DNA of 23,663 nt from Myxococcales bacterium (GCA_004554395.1 SFMP01000126.1:1-23663), one strand, 5' to 3'; positions 1 to 7,333 are shown, numbered from the stretch's first letter. The notes: generated by a model from the letters alone, not told the origin. Made by a program: numbers and translations.

Positions 1-898
1 CATAATCCCAACTCATGGGAATGGCTTGGCGCCCGAATGTATTTCTTAGACTGTCTCTGCTATTGCTCCATGACGCAATTGTTGAATTGCAATCGGCCAT
101 TTTATCGACGGCGAAAGCCAAATAAGTGGCAATGGCTTGGGCGTAGGCGAGAGCGCCGTCGCCGCCCTCTGCGAGTGGCTTTTCGTCGTCGTGCATGCCG
201 GCGTCGCGAGCGTCTTGGCGCACGCGATCGACGACTTCGCCGATCAAATCGCTAAACGTCGTCAATGCCAAGAGTTGGCGAGGGGAGAAGAGATCGCGAA
301 ATTCCGTTAATCCATAGATGCAAGTATTAAAATTTCTTGGATTATTTGGAAGTTTACCAATCAAATCGACGTCAATATCGATATAATTGACAATATTATA
401 ATGTTCTTCTGGAGGTATAATATAACAACGCTTCTTCGCGCCTTCGGCGACGATGGCGATGAGTTGTGCGCCAAGGCCGTGTTTTTTGCCATAATCTCGA
501 ATATATTGGAAATCGACGGGTGTATGACAAACACAACAATGTGCGCCGCTTCGATCGACGGTGCCTTCGGGGGAATCTTTGGGCGGTAAACCGTTGCGAA
601 TTTCGTAGCGAATGTTTTTGTCGTCGCCGACGATGGGCACGATATGGATTTCTTCGCCTTTTTTACGCGACAAAACAAAAGAGTGAACGAGCGGCATTTT
701 GCATCGGCAAGCGGGATTGGGACAAGTGACGGTTCGCGCCCAAATCCATGCGATGACATTGGCATCTTTTTCGATCGCCGTGTCGCCTATTTTTTGTGTG
801 ATGCGAACTTTGGGGTAGAACTTCCCAATCTTTTGGTTCGCTTCGCGCTTCATCCACTCGCCATAGTAGCGAATGTCGTCGGCTAGACCGCTACAGCC
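1..898 (-). pseudogene. DUF1156 DNA methylase, downstream part, out of frame and cut by window edge
   Basis: Translating the minus strand from about 898 to the window start gives one continuous open frame. It reads GLADDIRYYGEWMKREA, then a Cys-containing stretch (CPNPACRCKMPLVHSF, later CCVCHTP), then FSPRQLLALTTFSDLIGEVVDRVRQDA, then a stretch ending NTFGRQAIPMSWDY. These are familiar segments of the middle of DUF1156-type adenine/cytosine-specific DNA methylases, so this is the continuation of the gene that begins at 1467. It lies in a different frame from that N-terminal part because of an 8-bp duplication at 908-923. The catalytic DPPY-type motif and the C-terminus lie beyond the window. 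Members of the family are found in predicted anti-phage islands with a DUF499 ATPase and a helicase (known from other genomes); such partners would have to lie to the left. Confidence 0.8.
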
Positions 899-1467
899 CC
901 CCCTAAACAGTTGTTCAGTTGTTTAAGCGGTAGTTGTGCATTTTGCTTCGCCTTTTCGGCCTTTGTGCAGGGGTGAACCGACGGTTTGCCGGCAAATCTG
1001 GGTGGAATTTCGATCATCGCCTTGTTGATAAGCACGGCGACGGGATTGAGATCGTGGGCATGGGCGACGAGTCCGAGTCTTTGCGCCTCGAGTGGAATCG
1101 ATCCGCCGCCGGCAAATGGGTCGAGAAATTCGATCGGTTCGGATCCCATCGAGTTTTCGATTTCGCGCCGCGCGACTTCGAGGACGTGTGGATCGTTGGA
1201 ATTTTCCCATTTGACGAGTTCTTCGCAAATCTTAAAAAGTCGCGATCGCTCGCGGGCTTGGTCGGCCTCGGTGGGGAATCGATCGGGATGCGCGCTTGGA
1301 TCGTCGACGAGCGACGCCCAAAGAACGGCGCGCGCAGCGGCTAGCGGGCGCCGAGCCCACCAAAGGTGAAGGGTAGAAGGATGACCGTGGCGAATCGACT
1401 TCTCGCGCCCCGATGCTTCGTTTATCGCTTGGAGCGGAATGGCGACTTCGATCAGTTTTTTGTTCAT
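883..1467 (-). CDS. DUF1156 domain DNA methylase, N-terminal fragment (194 aa, frameshifted)
   Basis: The protein starts MNKKLIEVAIPLQAINEASG and continues REKSIRHGHPSTLHLWWARR, the hallmark N-terminus of DUF1156 methylases. The AdoMet-binding motif I DPFAGGGSIPLEA is at residues 116-128, followed by DLNPVAVLINKAMIEIPPRF at about 139-158. The ATG at 1467 is chosen because GAGGA lies six bases upstream and because homologs begin at this point; an in-frame ATG 18 codons earlier has no family support. Reading in this frame ends at TAG 885-883, just after LNNCLGGAVAV, whereas the family sequence continues in another frame. The full protein would be close to 900-1000 residues, so this fragment alone cannot be an active methylase. 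Its promoter region is divergent from the gene at 1640. Confidence 0.85.
   Translation of the reverse strand: MNKKLIEVAIPLQAINEASGREKSIRHGHPSTLHLWWARRPLAAARAVLWASLVDDPSAHPDRFPTEADQARERSRLFKICEELVKWENSNDPHVLEVARREIENSMGSEPIEFLDPFAGGGSIPLEAQRLGLVAHAHDLNPVAVLINKAMIEIPPRFAGKPSVHPCTKAEKAKQNAQLPLKQLNNCLGGAVAV
908..923 (+). repeat. 8-bp tandem duplication that breaks the methylase frame
   Basis: CAGTTGTT occurs twice without a gap (908-915, 916-923); on the coding strand it reads AACAACTGAACAACTG. Removing one 8-bp copy restores a single frame through the junction (…PLKQLFRGGCSGLADDIRYYG…), which joins the two parts of the methylase in the way family members read. The duplication is therefore the simplest cause of the frameshift. 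Confidence 0.8.
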
Positions 1468-1515
1468 GAAAATCCTCGGTGTGTTGGATCGTGAAAGGCT
1501 GAAAACAGCCCAACA

Positions 1516-1547
1516 TATCACTTCGCATCGTATATAAAATAGTGATA
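1516..1547 (-). promoter_or_regulatory. Candidate methylase promoter with inverted-repeat operator
   Basis: TATCACT (1516-1522) and AGTGATA (1541-1547) form a perfect 7-bp inverted repeat with an 18-bp gap. The gap holds the AT-rich TATATA (1531-1536), the best -10 candidate for the minus-strand methylase. No convincing -35 box is visible. Placement around the -10 suggests a repressor or autoregulator site; this is inference. Confidence 0.4.
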
Positions 1548-1570
1548 GAAATCATGCACGTTTTTTAGTC

Positions 1571-1607
1571 ATTCGCCAAACAAAAGATATGGTATAATAT
1601 GGCGAAT
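1571..1607 (+). promoter_or_regulatory. Extended -10 promoter inside a perfect palindrome
   Basis: TGG-TATAAT at 1590-1598 is an extended -10 box with a consensus hexamer. It is framed by ATTCGCCA (1571-1578) and TGGCGAAT (1600-1607), a perfect 8-bp inverted repeat with a 21-bp gap. It would transcribe the two small membrane protein genes starting at 1640. Confidence 0.6.
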
Positions 1608-1639
1608 GCACGGGGCACTCGCTTTGGAGAGAATTAAAC

Positions 1640-2128
1640 ATGGATCCATACTCACCGGTCAATCGCTCGCGCAATGGTTATGCGGAGCGCAAAGAAAGAA
1701 TCGAAATGAAGAAGTCTTATGAGGAGTTCCAGAAGGAGGAATTTCAGAATAAGAAGTTGCCTTGGCGTTTTTGGATTGTGTCGATCGTCGTGATTGCCAT
1801 CGCCGTTTGCGTGACGGCGATAGTTTTGTACGAGATACATCCCGATCGGGAACGCCGATTTAAAGTTTGCCCGGCCGAGATGGAGGGCAAGACGGGGTGC
1901 ACGTTTGTCGGATCGAGACTCGCCGTGGCGACGTGTGTCGGCGGTGTATGGGACAAAGCTAACGCCGAATTTTGCTACCCGTCAACTTGTTTTCAGTATC
2001 GCGATAGCGCACGATGTGGCCATCGCCGTGAATACGTCACTTGCGGCCCCAAGATCTTTGGCTACCGTCGGTGCACGCCCAAACCCGATTATTCGCATTT
2101 CGGGAGCGAAATATACGTCGTAGAATAG
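1640..2128 (+). CDS. Single-pass membrane protein with eight-cysteine outer domain (162 aa)
   Basis: I do not recognise the family. The protein has a charged cytoplasmic N-terminus of about 40 residues, one transmembrane helix at about 40-66 (LPWRFWIVSIVVIAIAVCVT), and an outer domain with cysteines at 77, 87, 99, 112, 117, 126, 135 and 145, which is probably disulfide-bonded if exported. The start at 1640 is supported by GGAGAG eight bases upstream; the internal ATG at 1706 has only a weak site. The next gene encodes a paralog with nearly the same cysteine spacing and the shared segments AEMEGKTGCTF and CVGGVWDKAN. The two are 31 bases apart and probably cotranscribed from the palindromic promoter at 1571-1607. 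The conserved framework suggests an extracytoplasmic binding or structural role, but no function can be assigned. Confidence 0.75.
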   Translation: MDPYSPVNRSRNGYAERKERIEMKKSYEEFQKEEFQNKKLPWRFWIVSIVVIAIAVCVTAIVLYEIHPDRERRFKVCPAEMEGKTGCTFVGSRLAVATCVGGVWDKANAEFCYPSTCFQYRDSARCGHRREYVTCGPKIFGYRRCTPKPDYSHFGSEIYVVE

Positions 2129-2159
2129 CCATTTGGCCCACATTTCAGGAGGTAGGGAG

Positions 2160-2585
2160 ATGAGTCAAGACATAGAAAACAGCACGATCGAATCGAGCGC
2201 ATCGAAAAAGACGACGTCGGTGGGGAACGTCATCAAGACGATTGTGATATGCGTCATCTTAGCCGGTGTCGTTGGGGTATATTTTTATTTTGGCCATCCG
2301 TCGCATCACAAGCGGTTCCAGACGTGCGAAGCCGAGATGGAGGGCAAGACGGGGTGCACATTCGACGGGCTCGATCTCATGGTTGCGAAGTGCGTCGGGG
2401 GCGTTTGGGACAAAGCCAACGGCGAGCGCTGCGAGCAAGATGCGTGTTATCAATATCGCGATCATGCGAAATGTGGCCGCTTGCGCGATGAAATATGCAA
2501 GGGTATCAAGGGCGAAAAGAGTTACAAATGCTCGCGCCAAGCCAGTTATTCGTACATGGCAAAAGAGGTCTACGATATCGATTAG
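2160..2585 (+). CDS. Single-pass membrane protein, paralog of the preceding gene (141 aa)
   Basis: The ATG at 2160 is preceded by a strong AGGAGG about eight bases upstream; an ATG nine codons earlier lacks such a site. The N-terminus is polar and Ser/Thr-rich, followed by one transmembrane helix (VIKTIVICVILAGVVGVYFYF, about residues 27-47) and an outer domain with eight cysteines. Spacing is C-x9-C-x11-C-x12-C-x4-C-x8-C-x7-C-x10-C, against x9, x11, x12, x4, x8, x8, x9 in the upstream paralog. The first five gaps are identical, so the fold is surely shared, while the rest of the sequence has diverged. This indicates an old tandem duplication under structural constraint. Function is unknown. 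Confidence 0.8.
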   Translation: MSQDIENSTIESSASKKTTSVGNVIKTIVICVILAGVVGVYFYFGHPSHHKRFQTCEAEMEGKTGCTFDGLDLMVAKCVGGVWDKANGERCEQDACYQYRDHAKCGRLRDEICKGIKGEKSYKCSRQASYSYMAKEVYDID

Positions 2586-2634
2586 ATATTGGACATTTCG
2601 ACCCGCGCCCTAAAATCTCGGTACGCACCCCATT

Positions 2635-2743
2635 CGATCGACCCCACCACCCGCGCCCTGAATGGGCGCCAGAACACAGCCCGGGGTGTAGCGTGGCGCA
2701 ACCCCGGGGTGTAGCGTAGCGCAACCCCAGGGCGCAACCCCGG
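2635..2743 (+). repeat. GC-rich intergenic palindromic repeat, copy A (with internal duplication)
   Basis: The unit contains two hairpins: GCGCCC-tgaat-GGGCGC, then CCGGGGT…ACCCCGG, joined by CAGAACACAGC. In this copy the GGGGTGTAGCGT(A/G)GCGCAACCCC arm is duplicated in tandem (about 2682-2729). Related copies are at 2750-2822 and, reversed, at 5797-5870 and 5896-5928. Confidence 0.85.
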
Positions 2744-2749
2744 AATTTT

Positions 2750-2822
2750 GATCGATCCCACCACCCGCGCCCTGAAAGGGCGCCAGAACACAGCCCGGGG
2801 TGTAGCGTAGCGCAACCCCGGG
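2750..2822 (+). repeat. GC-rich intergenic palindromic repeat, copy B
   Basis: Same unit and orientation as copy A: CCACCACCCGCGCCCTGA, then AGGGCGCCAGAACACAGC, then the CCGGGGT…ACCCCGG hairpin. Confidence 0.85.
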
Positions 2823-2827
2823 TGACA

Positions 2828-3005
2828 GGCGGCGTATTGGCCTTGTGCCAATAGCCGCCCATGAGCCCGTATCGCGCGCATGGGCGATAGGGCGATAAAA
2901 GCCCGTATTGCCCAATGGGCAATAGGGCGAAAAAAAAGCGCCCGTATTGCCGCAGGCAATAGGGCGCTAAAAAACGCGAGGCGGATTGCCCTAAAGGGCA
3001 ATCGC
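2828..3005 (+). repeat. Cluster of five REP-like hairpins
   Basis: Five imperfect palindromes follow each other at 2828-2859, 2865-2893, 2901-2928, 2940-2965 and 2981-3005. Three carry the core ATTGCC…GGCAAT, and the outer stems pair by different sequences (GGCGGC/GCCGCC, GCCC/GGGC). They lie directly after the stop codon of the minus-strand gene at 3022 and could protect or end its transcript. Together with copies A and B they fill the 436-bp non-coding gap 2586-3021, in which I see no gene. Confidence 0.8.
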
Positions 3006-3021
3006 CAGCGGGTCGCGGGAA

Positions 3022-5523
3022 TTATTTCCAGCCGTCGAGCGGGTTGGGATAGGCGTCGAGTTCGGCTTGTGTGCGTTCGCGCATCTTGATGGCGCCGGCG
3101 AAGCATTTTTGAGCGCAAATCGTGCAACCGACGCAGTTTTCGGGGTGTGCGACGGGGCGATCGTTTTCCCAGATGAGGCCGAAGTACGAGCAGCGGGTGC
3201 AGTTTCCGCATTTCGTGCACAAATCCATGTCGATTTCGGGGAGTCGTTTGACGGGCGAAAGCGCCATGAAGTCGGTGAGGCTGTCTTTGCCGCGTCCGAT
3301 GAGGTCGTCGATCGATTTGATGCCGCGTTGTGCCATGAAGTGGGAGAGACCTTCGGTGAGTTCTTTGATGATGCCGACGCCGTATTTCATGGCGATGGTG
3401 CAGAACTGGACGTTGATGGCGCCAAGGGCGAGGAAGTTTGCGGCATCGCGGTAGTTCATGGGGCCGCCGTTGCCCGAGACGGCGACGCCGGAATTGCGCA
3501 CCGAGTAGAGCGTGCTGTTGGAGATGGCGGTGACGCCGTGGCCGCTCATGCCGATGAAGACGCCTTCATCCCATGCGTGTTGTTTGCCGTCGAGGTGCTC
3601 GCGGAAGGTGAGCGATGGGAACGTATTGGCGAGCGTGACGCCGGCTTTTTTGTTGGGGTAGCGGTCGAGGACTTCTTTGACGGCCTTGAGGATGACGGCG
3701 ATCGAGGTGACGGCAGCGGTGAGTTTGAAGAGTTTGGGGATTTCGGGGTCGGAGATTTCCATGACCCAATTGATAATTTTCGCGGTGAGCGCGGCGTTTT
3801 GCGAAACGATATCGCCCTCGGTTCCGTCGCCGCCTTGCGGGCACGAAAGCGAGTATTCGATGGCCATGGCGCCGGCTTGTTCGAGTTTTTTGGTGTTCGA
3901 TTGCCATCCGGCGCGGTCGTGTTCGTCGTGTCCGGTCACGGGGCCACCGGTTGAGGCGGCGATGAGGCGATCGGGGAATTCTTCGCGCAAGATCTTGACT
4001 TCGTGGCAGACGCGATTGAGCGGGTGTTCCGAGACGTTATCGCAGTTGGCATACGTTTCGGCGTCGAGCTGGAACATGTAGCCAGCGGGGATGTGGATTT
4101 CGGCGCCATCGAAAGCGGTTTTCATGAAGCCGCCCGCCCAGCCTTCTTTGAGGGCACGGCGCATCTGTTCCAAGCCGTCCGACGGAGGCGCAGCCGAGAG
4201 CAAGAAGGGATTGGGGAGTTTGCGCCCGAAGAAGTCGGTTTCGAGCGAAACGGGCATGTGGTTGTAGCCGCCGATGATGACGTGGCTCTTGGCCGGGCGC
4301 ATTTTTTCGGGCATTTTGGCATCTTTGCCCGAGAGATAATCGTCGATGACGGCGGCGATATTTTTGCCGTTTGCGACGCCTTCGACAGCCGTCGAGGGGC
4401 CCGACCAACCGTCGCCAGCATAGAACACGCCTTTGTGTTCGACGGCGGCCATTTCGGCGCGGTTGCCGATGGCGATGATGACGTGATCGACGTCGTTGCG
4501 CGTCGCCTCCGATCCGGCGAGCGGCTTGACATCGCGCGGGCTAAACTTCTCGGCCTCGAGTGTGAGGCGCGTCGTGCGGAGGCTGCGGATTTTGCCGCCT
4601 TCGGCGCAGATTTCCGTCACGCTCGTGCGTCCGGTCAATTCGATGCCAGCATCTTCGATATGGCGTTTTTCGGCAGGCGTGAGCGGGAGTTCGCTCAATT
4701 TTTCGAGCGTGATCATTTCGACCGATTTCGCACCGCATTTGAGCGCCGTCAACGCGCAGTCGACTGCAATTGCGCCACCGCCCACGACGACGACGTGGCC
4801 GCCGAGCTTCGGCTTCGCCGCCAAAAAGGCGTTGCCATAGAGCGCGTTTTCTTCTCCCGGAATCCCGAGTTTATAGGGACTATGAATGCCTTGTGCCACG
4901 AGAACGGCATCGTGTTTGTCGAGCAACGCCACGGCATCGTCGACTTTCGTGCCCGTTTTGACCTCGATTTCGAGCCCTTTGACGAGCCAATCGATATCGC
5001 TGGCGAGCACGTCTTTGGGGAGTCGTTCATCGGGGATGAGGTTGAGCGCACCGCCCAAGCGATCGTTGCGGTCGTAAATCGTCACGTCGAATCCGCGCTG
5101 CGCGAGCACCGCCGCCGCACCCAAGCCAGCCGGGCCACCGCCGATGATGCCAACCGTTTTGCCGCGTTTCGCCGCACGGTTGACTTTCGGCATCACGCCC
5201 AACTTCTTGGCGCGCGCAATGATATAGGCCTGCATCTTGGGGATCTCGATGGGCGAACCGTCGAACGCCTTGTGCGAGCATCCGCCTTGGCAATACGTAT
5301 TGGGGCAAATCAAACCGCAAACGCCGCCGATCGGGTTCGACAACAAAATCTCAGCCGCCGCGCGCTGTATATCGCTATCGGCGCCACCTCGGGCCGCCAT
5401 AATAAAATCGGCAGGCGAGCAATCAACAGGGCACCCCTTCTTACAGGGCTTGTTTTCGCAATACTCGCAGCTGTGCGCCTGACATGAAAATTGGGCGTCT
5501 GAAAGGAAAATATTCGCGTTCAC
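3022..5523 (-). CDS. Fused PreT/PreA-type (dihydropyrimidine dehydrogenase-like) Fe-S flavoenzyme, 833 aa
   Basis: The N-terminus is a Cys-rich Fe-S region (C14, C19, C22, C27, C31, C35, and C69, C73, C78, C82) like that of glutamate synthase small subunits. An FAD/NAD(P) domain follows, with GGGPAG at 128-133 and a second nucleotide site VVVVGGGAIAVD near 244. A dihydroorotate-dehydrogenase-like TIM barrel runs from about 428 to 745, and two [4Fe-4S] motifs close the protein (C769, 772, 775, 778; C797, 800, 803, 807). This is the order of eukaryotic DPD and of bacterial PreT plus PreA joined in one chain. The loop cysteine is present (SLSCPQG, C561), but the preceding Asn of DPD (NLSCPH) is Ser558 and the His is Gln563, so pyrimidine may not be the substrate. 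The GTG start at 5523 has AGAAGAGG upstream and begins at the family N-terminus; in-frame sequence further upstream is intergenic repeat. Confidence 0.85.
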   Translation of the reverse strand: MNANIFLSDAQFSCQAHSCEYCENKPCKKGCPVDCSPADFIMAARGGADSDIQRAAAEILLSNPIGGVCGLICPNTYCQGGCSHKAFDGSPIEIPKMQAYIIARAKKLGVMPKVNRAAKRGKTVGIIGGGPAGLGAAAVLAQRGFDVTIYDRNDRLGGALNLIPDERLPKDVLASDIDWLVKGLEIEVKTGTKVDDAVALLDKHDAVLVAQGIHSPYKLGIPGEENALYGNAFLAAKPKLGGHVVVVGGGAIAVDCALTALKCGAKSVEMITLEKLSELPLTPAEKRHIEDAGIELTGRTSVTEICAEGGKIRSLRTTRLTLEAEKFSPRDVKPLAGSEATRNDVDHVIIAIGNRAEMAAVEHKGVFYAGDGWSGPSTAVEGVANGKNIAAVIDDYLSGKDAKMPEKMRPAKSHVIIGGYNHMPVSLETDFFGRKLPNPFLLSAAPPSDGLEQMRRALKEGWAGGFMKTAFDGAEIHIPAGYMFQLDAETYANCDNVSEHPLNRVCHEVKILREEFPDRLIAASTGGPVTGHDEHDRAGWQSNTKKLEQAGAMAIEYSLSCPQGGDGTEGDIVSQNAALTAKIINWVMEISDPEIPKLFKLTAAVTSIAVILKAVKEVLDRYPNKKAGVTLANTFPSLTFREHLDGKQHAWDEGVFIGMSGHGVTAISNSTLYSVRNSGVAVSGNGGPMNYRDAANFLALGAINVQFCTIAMKYGVGIIKELTEGLSHFMAQRGIKSIDDLIGRGKDSLTDFMALSPVKRLPEIDMDLCTKCGNCTRCSYFGLIWENDRPVAHPENCVGCTICAQKCFAGAIKMRERTQAELDAYPNPLDGWK

Positions 5524-5678
5524 GGTAACCTCTTCTCCAATGGTTATGGTGTTGGAATGCAGTCGTTCGCACGATGCGATACGACGTCGGAAAAACAGAC
5601 CGTTTATCGGTAATGCGTGCCCAAAATGCAAGCGATTTTCGTCCGTTTCGCCGCCTATTTCTCGCGAAATACGGCGTC

Positions 5679-5714
5679 GGCTCCGGCTATGTCGCGCTTC
5701 GCGCTCCATACGCC
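5679..5714 (+). repeat. TATG/CATA-stem palindromic repeat, short form
   Basis: The 36-bp unit GGCTCCGGCTATG…CATACGCC contains the hairpin GCGC-ttc-GCGC between outer arms TATG and CATA. It recurs at 7430-7465 with two substitutions. It lies in the leader region between miaB and the 3022-5523 gene. Confidence 0.7.
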
Positions 5715-5723
5715 TACGCTATC

Positions 5724-5787
5724 GCCCTATTGCCCGTTGGGCAATACGGGCTCTTTTTCGCCCTATTGCCCAACGGGCAATACGGGC
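5724..5787 (-). repeat. Two REP-like hairpins, reversed relative to the left cluster
   Basis: GCCCTATTGCC…GGCAATACGGGC occurs twice (5724-5751, 5760-5787) with loops CGTT and CAAC-type. Both are the reverse complement of the hairpins at 2901-2965. Confidence 0.85.
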
Positions 5788-5796
5788 TCATTTTCG

Positions 5797-5870
5797 CCCG
5801 GGGTTGCGCTACGCTACACCCCAGGCTGTGTTCTGGCGCCCATTCAGGGCGCGGGTGGTGGGATCGATCG
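5797..5870 (-). repeat. GC-rich intergenic palindromic repeat, copy C (reversed)
   Basis: This is the reverse complement of copies A and B, running from CCCGGGGTTGCGCTACGC to GGTGGGATCGATCG. Confidence 0.85.
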
Positions 5871-5895
5871 GATGGGGTGGGGCGCCTCGGGTTTT

Positions 5896-5928
5896 CGCCC
5901 CGGGCTGTGTTCTGGCGCCCATTCAGGG
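5896..5928 (-). repeat. GC-rich intergenic palindromic repeat, copy D (truncated, reversed)
   Basis: CGCCCCGGGCTGTGTTCTGG followed by CGCCCATTCAGGG matches the centre of copy C. The match stops two bases before the miaB stop codon (5933-5931), so the repeat abuts the end of that gene. Confidence 0.8.
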
Positions 5929-5930
5929 TG

Positions 5931-7304
5931 CTAATTCTCGGTCGGTCCGCAACTAATCCCGACGTCGATGGCTTGTTCGACCTTCGGGGCGCGTCCTTTT
6001 TTGACGATGCGCACGACGTTTCCGATGAGCGTTTGGCTCGTGGCGCCGGTGACCTCGATTTCGACCCAATCGCCGGGCTCTGCCGCGCCGCGTTCAAAAA
6101 TCGTCGTCTTGAAATCGCGCGTGTTGCCCATCGCCTGCGTCGGATTTCGCCGCGAATACCCCTCGACGATGACTTCGACGCGTTTGCCCACAAACGCCGC
6201 ATAGACTTCTTTCGAAATATCCTGCTGAATGGCGATGATCTCGGCCAAACGCCGCTGTTTGACATCGGCGGGCACGTCGTCTTTCATCGTCTTTGCCGCT
6301 ATCGAAAGCGATCGCTCCGAATACGCAAACAAGAACGCGAAGGCGAAGCGATTGTCGATGAGCGCTTGTTTCGTCTTGAGATAATCTTCTTCGGTTTCAC
6401 CGCAAAAACCGACGATAATATCGGTAGAAATCGCAATTTCTGGGCATTTCGTTCGGAGTTTGCGCACTATCTCCTCATATTCTTCATACGTATAAATCCG
6501 GCGCATCGCCTCCAACTGCGCATCACTCGCCGATTGCAACGGCAAATGCACGAACTTCGCCACATTCGGTTCGGTCGCAATGACGTCGATGAGCTCGTCG
6601 CTAAACCCACACGGATGCGGCGACGTAAACCGCACTTGCTCGATCCCCTCGACGCGAGCCGCCATCTGCAACAGTTTCGCAAAATTCACGTCGCCATCGC
6701 GATACGAATTGACCGTCTGCCCGAGCAATGTGACGACCGAAAACCCTTGCGCCGCCAAGTGCTCGATTTCGGCGATGATTTGCGCCGCTGGCACATTTCG
6801 CTCGCCACCTCGCACGTGTGGCACGATGCAATACGTGCACACGTAATTGCAACCGCGCTGAATCGAAACCCACGCCGTCACGCCTTGCGGGCGCAATGGC
6901 GAACACCCACCGTAGAGCTCGGTTCGATCAAATGCCGTACGCAATTCGTGTTTTGTCTGACTATCTCGAATAATATTCGGCAAATTTCGATATTGATCGG
7001 GTCCAGCCACGAAATCGACGTAAGGTGCTTTTTCGAACAACGCCGCGCCAAGGTGTTTTGCCATGCAACCGACGACGCCGATGAGCATCGTCTGTTTGAG
7101 CCGCTTAAACGGGACTAAATTCGTGAGACGGCCCAAAATGCGCGCCTCAGCCTTTTCGCGCACCGCGCACGTATTCAAAATGACGACATCGGCTTCGTCG
7201 AGCGTCCGCGCGGGTTCAAACCCCGACTGCGTCAAAATCCCCATGATGAGCTCGCTGTCGGCGGTGTTCATCTGGCAACCATAAGTTTCGATGAGTACTT
7301 TCAT
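5931..7304 (-). CDS. miaB: MiaB, tRNA-2-methylthio-N6-dimethylallyladenosine synthase (457 aa)
   Basis: MiaB is a radical SAM methylthiotransferase that adds the 2-methylthio group to isopentenyl-A37 of tRNAs reading UNN codons. The N-terminal auxiliary-cluster cysteines are C10 (ETYGCQMN), C46 (NTCAVRE) and C80 (VVGCMA). The radical SAM triad is C152, C156, C159 in RGCNYVCTYC, followed by IVPHVRGGERN. A C-terminal TRAM domain is visible from about residue 375 (VEVIVEG…). Length is normal for the family. The ATG at 7304 has AAGG four bases upstream and MKVLIETYGCQMN is the usual N-terminus. The stop codon is directly next to a palindromic repeat. Confidence 0.97.
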   Translation of the reverse strand: MKVLIETYGCQMNTADSELIMGILTQSGFEPARTLDEADVVILNTCAVREKAEARILGRLTNLVPFKRLKQTMLIGVVGCMAKHLGAALFEKAPYVDFVAGPDQYRNLPNIIRDSQTKHELRTAFDRTELYGGCSPLRPQGVTAWVSIQRGCNYVCTYCIVPHVRGGERNVPAAQIIAEIEHLAAQGFSVVTLLGQTVNSYRDGDVNFAKLLQMAARVEGIEQVRFTSPHPCGFSDELIDVIATEPNVAKFVHLPLQSASDAQLEAMRRIYTYEEYEEIVRKLRTKCPEIAISTDIIVGFCGETEEDYLKTKQALIDNRFAFAFLFAYSERSLSIAAKTMKDDVPADVKQRRLAEIIAIQQDISKEVYAAFVGKRVEVIVEGYSRRNPTQAMGNTRDFKTTIFERGAAEPGDWVEIEVTGATSQTLIGNVVRIVKKGRAPKVEQAIDVGISCGPTEN

Positions 7305-7333
7305 AAGACCTTAAAAATTGGAGAATTTTTCTA

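Noticed and set aside
897..903. A run of seven G (coding strand) in the methylase as the cause of the frameshift
   Set aside because: It would need one extra or two fewer bases. The 8-bp duplication beside it explains the same shift exactly and gives a more family-like junction, though the G-run cannot be fully excluded.
5524..5709. Upstream extension of the flavoenzyme to an ATG at 5709
   Set aside because: The extra 62 residues are Arg-rich, overlap an intergenic repeat and are absent from family N-termini; the GTG at 5523 has a ribosome site.
4003..7118. Long plus-strand open frames at 4003-5487 and 5574-7118
   Set aside because: They lie opposite the flavoenzyme and miaB, are rich in Arg, His, Phe and Asp as antisense frames of this codon usage are, and match no family.
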